From an uncultured bacterium (GTDB taxonomy: Bacteria > Cyanobacteriota > Vampirovibrionia > Gastranaerophilales > Gastranaerophilaceae): 13,839 bases of DNA. Below, piece after piece: positions 1 through 3,756 of the stretch. Made by a program: the position numbers and the translations under genes. The DNA is taken from the NCBI GenBank assembly GCA_947365485.1, contig CANAXK010000023.1:1-13839 (forward strand), in the 5' to 3' direction. Every line of letters starts with the position of its first letter. Within the stretch, counting starts at the first letter, position 1. Below the pieces are notes generated by a model that saw nothing but the letters and a program-made list of their open reading frames with translations, was not told the origin of the DNA and did not search any database.

Positions 1-81
1 ACAAGTTTCGTTTAAAACAATTTCGTCTTTGCTATTCTGTTGTCAAGGTGCGATTCGATTAGTGTATTTGTCACTCTTTCA

Positions 82-109
82 AGTTTAGTAAATAAATCTT
101 TATTGTCAA
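82..109 (-). promoter_or_regulatory. Leftward sigma70-like promoter
   Basis: Read on the minus strand, a perfect TTGACA (104-109) is followed after 16 bases by TAAACT (82-87, four of six matches to TATAAT). It would drive a gene beyond the left edge. It lies about 220 bases downstream of a second promoter of the same build. The call rests on sequence only. Confidence 0.45.
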
Positions 110-164
110 GCAACATTTTAAACTTTTCTTAAATCAATTTCAACTTTTCAATTGCTATTTATAT

Positions 165-293
165 AAAAGCTAAAATTCGGTTTTGTGTTCGCGAGCATCT
201 TGTGATTACTTAAATCTTCCTCACTCAGTCCTTTTCAAAAGAAGCTATTCTTCTTTTGGACTTTCGCCCACCCGGTGGTTTCCTCACCGACAT
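165..293 (-). ncRNA. Candidate structured leader or small RNA (leftward)
   Basis: This non-coding stretch begins just downstream of a good leftward promoter and is rich in potential RNA structure. On the minus strand it can form a hairpin CGGTG/CACCG near its 5' end, then a long stem in which GTCC and GGAC enclose CAAAAGAAG/CTTCTTTTG with the loop AATAG. The pairing is clear on inspection. I could not match it to any riboswitch, 6S, SRP, RNase P or tmRNA signature I know. It could be the 5' leader of the gene left of the window or an independent small RNA. The 3' limit is arbitrary. Confidence 0.35.
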
Positions 294-298
294 TTCTA

Positions 299-326
299 AT
301 CTTATACCATCAATTTTTAATGTCAA
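299..326 (-). promoter_or_regulatory. Leftward sigma70-like promoter ahead of the structured stretch
   Basis: On the minus strand a perfect TTGACA (321-326) is followed by a 16-base spacer and TAAGAT (299-304). Transcription would start near 292, directly ahead of the hairpin-rich stretch. Together with the second promoter at 82-109 it suggests a strongly or doubly transcribed operon to the left. Confidence 0.5.
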
Positions 327-391
327 TACCTTTTTTTATTTTTTGTTTACAAAAGTTAAAAATTAAATCCATCACAACACTTCAACCTCAA

Positions 392-424
392 TAAAAAAGG
401 CTGATTTAAGAAGTTCAGCCTCAA
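392..424 (-). terminator. Rho-independent terminator of the small gene at 463-828
   Basis: On the minus strand AGGCTGA pairs with TCAGCCT around a 10-base loop and is followed by a run of six T, 40 bases past the stop codon. The copies of CCTCAATAAA at 386-395 and 419-428 form a short direct repeat around it. Confidence 0.7.
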
Positions 425-462
425 TAAACATTAAGTGTAGAAAAAGAGTTTTAAATGATTTT

Positions 463-828
463 TTATTCCATGCCCATCAGTTTATCCATCACGATGTCCA
501 TAACTGCCGGTGCAAGTTCTTCGCCAAATTCTTCCTGAACAATTCCGTAAATCATTTCGAACTGTTCCATATATCCGCCCACGCGGTCCTGAGTAGCTGC
601 ATCAACTTCGCCAACTTCTGTGGTTGGAGGAGCTGCTACAAAGAAATTATTACCTGCAAGAAATTCCATGACTTTTGAAGGGTCAACCTGGGTTTCTTCA
701 TGATTATTATTTGTCATGGGTTGCTGTTGAGCTTCTGCTTCTTTTGAAATATCGTTTCTGCGTTGCGGCATGTACCCGCCTACGCCGTAATTGCCATATC
801 CTGAAAGTCTTCCGATTCCGTCTGCCAT
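463..828 (-). CDS. Small hypothetical protein with glycine/tyrosine-rich N-terminus
   Basis: A 121-residue protein that I do not recognise. I chose the ATG at 826-828 because AGGAG lies seven bases upstream and the protein then starts MADGIGRLSGYG; a longer version starting at 885 adds only a lysine-rich stretch with no ribosome site. The N-terminus is rich in Gly and Tyr (GYGNYGVGGYMPQ). The middle is polar and rich in Gln, Asn and Glu. The last 45 residues are acidic and look helical (MEQFEMIYGIVQEEFGEE), ending MDKLMGME. There is no signal peptide or membrane segment. A promoter (869-897) and terminator (392-424) make it monocistronic. It is divergent from another small Gly-rich protein, whose N-terminus (GIGGYGMGN) is similar in style, so the two may be related or work together; this is inference. 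Confidence 0.65.
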   Translation of the reverse strand: MADGIGRLSGYGNYGVGGYMPQRRNDISKEAEAQQQPMTNNNHEETQVDPSKVMEFLAGNNFFVAAPPTTEVGEVDAATQDRVGGYMEQFEMIYGIVQEEFGEELAPAVMDIVMDKLMGME

Positions 829-868
829 TTTTCTACTCCTTTTTCTATTTTTCTTTATTTTCTTTTGT

Positions 869-897
869 ATTATGTATAACGGCATTTTTTTTGAAAA
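869..897 (-). promoter_or_regulatory. Promoter of the gene at 463-828
   Basis: On the minus strand TTTTCA (892-897) and CATAAT (869-874) are separated by 17 bases. The second box is five of six to consensus. It sits about 40 bases ahead of the start codon. Confidence 0.45.
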
Positions 898-940
898 CTT
901 TAGGATTTTTGGAGATATTGTTACAAATCGTTACATTTAA

Positions 941-971
941 GCAATTTTTATCATGAAAAATTCTTTATATA
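941..971 (+). promoter_or_regulatory. Promoter-like block ahead of the gene at 1001
   Basis: GCAATTTTT (941-949) is followed after 16 bases by TATATA (966-971), about 30 bases ahead of the ATG. The same arrangement, with 17 bases between, lies ahead of the second TPS exoprotein gene (9957-9988), and GAAAAA inside the spacer is also shared. The A/T-run in the place of a -35 box is poor by E. coli rules, so an activator or another sigma factor is possible. Confidence 0.4.
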
Positions 972-1000
972 CATGTGTAGTACTAATAGAAGGTGTGATT

Positions 1001-1237
1001 ATGACATTAGGAATTGGCGGTTATGGAATGGGAAATCCAATGATGATGGATGGTATGTCACAAATGGGTGGAAGCTCAACGAACATGAACCAGTATTTCA
1101 AAGCAAAATACGGTTGCGAGGACTGTTTCAAGACCCAGCCTTATTTACAGGAGTATCCGAAGCCAATCATGCCGCTTGCAAAAGAGAGCATCCAGAAGCC
1201 GTTTTGGAGCAGGGTGATTAGCAAATTATTAGGCTAA
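1001..1237 (+). CDS. Small hypothetical Gly/Met-rich protein with a CEDC motif
   Basis: A 78-residue protein that I do not recognise. The ATG at 1001 is chosen because AGAAGGTG lies just upstream (988-995); an upstream in-frame ATG at 953 overlaps the promoter-like block and has no ribosome site. The first 30 residues are rich in Gly, Met and Ser (GIGGYGMGNPMMMDGMSQMGG). Then come a YGCEDC motif, which could bind metal or form a disulphide, a Pro/Tyr-rich stretch (QEYPKPIMPLAKE) and a basic amphipathic C-terminus (WSRVISKLLG). There is no signal peptide. It starts 172 bases from the divergent small gene at 463-828 and is followed by the ROK kinase gene 92 bases on, which has its own promoter. 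Confidence 0.6.
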   Translation: MTLGIGGYGMGNPMMMDGMSQMGGSSTNMNQYFKAKYGCEDCFKTQPYLQEYPKPIMPLAKESIQKPFWSRVISKLLG

Positions 1238-1260
1238 GTTCCTTATTTTTCTCTAACCTC

Positions 1261-1289
1261 TTTACCCTGAAATCCGTTTATGCTACTAT
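1261..1289 (+). promoter_or_regulatory. Promoter of the ROK kinase gene
   Basis: TTTACC (1261-1266) and TACTAT (1284-1289) are 17 bases apart, each four of six to consensus, about 40 bases ahead of the start codon. A GGAAGGAG ribosome site follows at 1311-1318. Confidence 0.4.
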
Positions 1290-1329
1290 TTATAAGCATT
1301 TATATTAGTAGGAAGGAGATTTTATACAA

Positions 1330-2274
1330 ATGGCACAGAGAATTGGTGTTGATGTTGGCGGAACCAATGTCAAAATTGCATTAGTAAGTGATGAAGGTAA
1401 AATTATTTATTCAAACTCAATCCCGACAAGAGCGGAGATGGGCTATGAATATACTATTAACAGCATGAAGGAAGCAATCAGAGATCTTCTGAAAGAAACA
1501 AAGCTGGCGGCTTCTGACATAGAGGGCATGGGATTTGGCTTCCCGGGTCAGATTGACTGCCAAAAGGGCGTTGTAAGACTTGCGCCGAACATTCCGGGCT
1601 GGGTAAATGTTCCAATCGCAGAAATCATGGAAAAAGAGTTCGGGATTCCGACCCGTGTAGACAACGACGTTAGAACAGCAGCGCTAGGAGAATTGAACTA
1701 CGGTGCCGGCGTGGGATGCGAAAACCTTGTGTGCATCACTGTTGGTACAGGTATCGGTTCTGGTCTTGTTATCAACGGTAAGCTTGTCAGAGGTGCTTCA
1801 AACGCAGCTGGAGAAATCGGGCACATCAAGCTCAACATGGAAGGCGGCCCGCTTTGCGGTTGCGGAGACAGGGGTTGTTTAGAAGCTTACGCTTCCGGTC
1901 CGAGCATTGTTGCGATGGCTGAGGAGTACATCAAGGGCGGAAAATCAACCAAGTACAGAGAGCTTGCGAACCCTGACATTACTCCTTACATTGTTGCGGT
2001 TGCAGCAAAGGAGGGTGATCCGGTTGCGAAGCAGATTTTCAGAATCATGGGTGAATACATTGGCATGGGTTTAACGAGTGTTGTAAACCTGCTCAACCCT
2101 GAGAAAATCATCATTGGCGGCGGTGTTGCTGACGCGGGCGACATTCTTCTTGACCCGATTAGAGAGACGATTGCAAAAAGAGCAATGACGATTCAGAGAG
2201 AGGTTGAGATTGTTCCGGCGCAGCTTGGAAACACGGCTGGCGTAATTGGTGCAAGTTTGCTGATTAAGTCATAA
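1330..2274 (+). CDS. glcK: ROK-family sugar kinase, probably glucokinase
   Basis: A cytosolic ATP-dependent sugar kinase of 314 residues, the usual size for the family. It most likely phosphorylates glucose to glucose 6-phosphate, feeding glycolysis. Visible landmarks are the phosphate-binding loop DVGGTNVK (8-15), GFGFPGQID (68-76), the catalytic Asp in DND (111-113), the ROK signature running from TVGTGIGSG (137-145) to AAGEIGH (159-165), and the zinc site made by His165 and the cysteines of CGCGDRGC (176, 178 and 183), followed by Glu185. All key residues are present. The start is set by GGAAGGAG 11 bases upstream, slightly far but clear. A promoter and a terminator flank it, so it is probably a single-gene unit. 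Family membership is certain. Glucose as substrate is inferred; N-acetylmannosamine, allose or fructose kinases share these motifs. Confidence 0.93.
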   Translation: MAQRIGVDVGGTNVKIALVSDEGKIIYSNSIPTRAEMGYEYTINSMKEAIRDLLKETKLAASDIEGMGFGFPGQIDCQKGVVRLAPNIPGWVNVPIAEIMEKEFGIPTRVDNDVRTAALGELNYGAGVGCENLVCITVGTGIGSGLVINGKLVRGASNAAGEIGHIKLNMEGGPLCGCGDRGCLEAYASGPSIVAMAEEYIKGGKSTKYRELANPDITPYIVAVAAKEGDPVAKQIFRIMGEYIGMGLTSVVNLLNPEKIIIGGGVADAGDILLDPIRETIAKRAMTIQREVEIVPAQLGNTAGVIGASLLIKS

Positions 2275-2294
2275 GAAAAATATAATAACAAAGC

Positions 2295-2328
2295 AGGCGC
2301 GGGAAAATTCCTGCGCCTTTTTGTTTTG
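2295..2328 (+). terminator. Rho-independent terminator of the ROK kinase gene
   Basis: AGGCGCGGG pairs with CCTGCGCCT (one G-T pair) around AAAATT and is followed by TTTTGTTTTG. It lies 20 bases past the kinase stop codon. Confidence 0.85.
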
Positions 2329-2337
2329 TTTGGATTA

Positions 2338-2416
2338 CCCCTCACCCCGTTTTTTTTATGCTCATGCAAAGCCTTCGCATAAAAAAACTACCCCTCTCCC
2401 ACAAGGGGCGAGGGGT
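2338..2416. repeat. REP-like palindromic intergenic element
   Basis: The element holds CCCCTCACCCC (2338-2348), an A/T hairpin GTTTTTTTTATGC / GCATAAAAAAAC (2349-2361 and 2377-2388), and a GC-rich hairpin CCCCTCTCCC / GGGGCGAGGGG (2391-2400 and 2405-2415). CCCTCACCC next to CCCTCTCCC-loop-GGGAGAGGG is a pattern I know from dispersed REP-like elements in many bacteria. Only one copy lies in the window, so repetitiveness in this genome is inferred. Confidence 0.5.
2380..2416 (-). terminator. Terminator of the lytic transglycosylase gene, within the REP-like element
   Basis: On the minus strand the hairpin CCCCTCGCCCC / GGGAGAGGGG with loop TTGT (one mismatch) is followed by TAGTTTTTTT. It begins nine bases past the stop codon of the transglycosylase. 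Confidence 0.7.
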
Positions 2417-2424
2417 TCAAAGTT

Positions 2425-3039
2425 TTATAAAATCTCCATAACCGGTTCGGAGTGTTTGACCTCTGGAATTTCTCTCAAGTTAGGGAGTTCGAGAGGTTTT
2501 GGCGTATTAGCCGCTTCGGTTTTCTGCTCCGGCATTGGCGCTTTTGCCTGCGTAATTTTCACGATTGCCGGATCCGGATTTGCCTTCTGCTTGTTGTATT
2601 CCAACATAATCTGGGAGACAAATCTTTTTGTTTCACCGTAAGGCGGGATTGTGCCGCCGAATTTTTTAACATTTCCAGGCCCTGCGTTGTAAGCTGCAAG
2701 AGCGAGCTCTGTAGACCCGAACATTTTGTACATCATTTTGTAGTAGGTTAAACCTGCTTTAATGTTTTCGCTTAAGTAATAAGGGTTAAATCCCATTCTG
2801 TTTGCCGTTGATGGTAATAATTGGAAAACGCCTACGGCTCCATAAGGACTCTTGAGTTCGTGTTTGAACCCAGATTCTTTCTTAGCGATGCTAAGTGCAA
2901 GAGCCGGATCAACATTCATCTCAAGCGAGTGCTTAACGATGGTTTCTTTAATCACGTCCTCGGGAGTAGGTGCAGCTTGAACCCTAACGCACAGTAATGT
3001 TAACAATGCAATAGTTGTTAAGACTGTTTTTCTAATCAT
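2425..3039 (-). CDS. Secreted lytic transglycosylase (SLT domain)
   Basis: A 204-residue exported enzyme that should cleave the glycan strands of peptidoglycan between MurNAc and GlcNAc, leaving 1,6-anhydro ends. Residues 1-22 form a signal peptide ending VQA, with no lipobox cysteine. The SLT catalytic domain covers about 25-150, with the catalytic Glu55 in AKKESGF (52-58), then SPYGAVGVFQLLPSTA (64-79) and AYNAGPGNV (116-124), all family hallmarks. Residues 152-204 are a Pro/Glu/Lys-rich tail, probably disordered, that could span or bind the wall. AGAGGA ahead of the ATG supports the start. The upstream gene on the same strand encodes a STAS protein, but about 280 bases with a large inverted repeat separate them, so it is probably transcribed separately. 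Very sure of the family; the cellular role (wall turnover or machinery insertion) is unknown. Confidence 0.93.
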   Translation of the reverse strand: MIRKTVLTTIALLTLLCVRVQAAPTPEDVIKETIVKHSLEMNVDPALALSIAKKESGFKHELKSPYGAVGVFQLLPSTANRMGFNPYYLSENIKAGLTYYKMMYKMFGSTELALAAYNAGPGNVKKFGGTIPPYGETKRFVSQIMLEYNKQKANPDPAIVKITQAKAPMPEQKTEAANTPKPLELPNLREIPEVKHSEPVMEIL

Positions 3040-3067
3040 TGAAATCCTCTTATATATTGTAAATTGG

Positions 3068-3236
3068 ATTCTGTATACTATTTTCGAAAATCCTCCCTAC
3101 GGTTTCGCTATGTTCTCGTTTGGTTCCTTACAAGGCGTCTTTCCTAAATTTTTTATACCACTGAATTAAAAAACTTGTTAGGCGACTATCCTTGTTATTC
3201 CCCGCACTCCGGCTTGGATAAATAACTATACAGAAT
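3068..3236 (-). promoter_or_regulatory. Candidate structured 5' leader RNA of the transglycosylase gene
   Basis: Most of the gap between the transglycosylase and the STAS gene is bounded by a long inverted repeat. ATTCTGTATA at 3068-3077 is matched in reverse complement at 3227-3236, and the pairing continues inward to ATCC/GGAT with small bulges. Inside, on the minus strand, ACAAGG pairs with CCTTGT, enclosing AAGTTTTTT / AAAAAATTT. Single-stranded segments such as GCGGGGAATAAC and AGCGAAACCGTAGGG remain. The 3' arm ends about 28 bases ahead of the start codon, as a riboswitch or leader would. I compared it from memory with the c-di-AMP (ydaO) and 6S RNA families and found no convincing match. 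The repeats could instead be paired DNA operators. Confidence 0.4.
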
Positions 3237-3245
3237 GTATGTCAA
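3217..3245 (-). promoter_or_regulatory. Possible promoter of the transglycosylase gene
   Basis: A perfect TTGACA on the minus strand (3240-3245) is followed after 17 bases by TTTATC (3217-3222), a weak -10. If used, transcription would start near 3210 and the outer arm of the inverted repeat (3216-3236) would not be in the RNA. This matters for interpreting the structure. Confidence 0.3.
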
Positions 3246-3303
3246 TCTCATCTTAATATAAATAAATAATTTTTTCAACCCTGTAGCTCAAATCTACGAC
3301 ACT

Positions 3304-3325
3304 TAATAGCCCGATTAGGCTATTA
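3304..3325 (-). terminator. Hairpin at the end of the STAS gene
   Basis: TAATAGCC (3304-3311) and GGCTATTA (3318-3325) form a stem with a six-base loop that includes the stop codon of the STAS gene. No T-run follows directly on the minus strand, so it is either a weak terminator or an RNA-stabilising end. Confidence 0.3.
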
Positions 3326-3661
3326 CACAAGATTAAACCTTCGGTTAAGAAGCCTGCGTTTATTGAGTTTGAAATCTGATTCATTTACAAACAGATTAAT
3401 TTGTTTATCCAATTGCATAAAGTTAAAAATTGTATAAATATCGGAAGCAATGTTAAAAATCCCGACACTTTTTTCTTTTGAACAAGCTCTTAACTCATCC
3501 AGAAATTCTATTGTGCAATCCTGCACAAACGACAAATCAAGCCCGATTTCGTAATCCTTGTGCTGCCTGATATCATCAAATAGTCTGGAAGTCTCACGCG
3601 CGTCAAGACGCGGAGTTAGCGGGGTGAGTATACAAAATTTATCTGTGATTTGAATTTCCAT
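3323..3661 (-). CDS. STAS-domain protein, anti-sigma factor antagonist-like
   Basis: A 112-residue soluble protein with the outline of a STAS fold (SpoIIAA/RsbV type). The diagnostic stretch is IGLDLSFVQDCTIEFLDEL (39-57), which corresponds to the conserved region around the regulatory serine in anti-anti-sigma factors. Here Thr50 occupies the place of the phosphorylated Ser and Cys49 that of its neighbour, and the usual glycine after them is Ile51. If active it would bind an anti-sigma kinase or act in a larger signalling complex. No kinase, phosphatase or sigma gene is nearby. The start has only a weak ribosome site (AAGAG close to the ATG), but no better Met exists before residue 82. The last 20 residues are basic. 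Assignment is moderate because similarity is limited to the fold pattern. Confidence 0.6.
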   Translation of the reverse strand: MEIQITDKFCILTPLTPRLDARETSRLFDDIRQHKDYEIGLDLSFVQDCTIEFLDELRACSKEKSVGIFNIASDIYTIFNFMQLDKQINLFVNESDFKLNKRRLLNRRFNLV

Positions 3662-3718
3662 ACTCTTATTTTATGACTGGAACCAAAAAATATGAATTAC
3701 CAGAAATTATGAATAATT

Positions 3719-3756
3719 TCTAACTTTAGTTAGAAGCGGCACGCTGCTTCTAACTA
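3719..3756 (-). terminator. Three-armed hairpin after the autotransporter gene
   Basis: TTCTAACT, AGTTAGAA and TTCTAACT occur in a row, so AGTTAGAAGC (3728-3737) can pair either with GCTTCTAACT (3746-3755) or with TTCTAACT (3719-3726). The larger stem is 11 bp and includes the autotransporter stop codon. There is no T-run, so termination is uncertain. Confidence 0.35.

Noticed and set aside
675..956. Plus-strand frame of 93 codons opposite the small gene at 463-828
   Set aside because: It starts inside the antisense of a gene with a good ribosome site, promoter and terminator, and its hydrophobic Phe-rich stretch arises from the T-rich antisense of an A-rich leader.
3068..3236. c-di-AMP (ydaO) riboswitch or 6S RNA
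   Set aside because: The gene context and a GCGGGGAA stretch suggest ydaO, but the other conserved segments of that family are not present as I remember them. A 6S RNA would be a nearly unbranched rod, which this is not. Left as an unassigned candidate.
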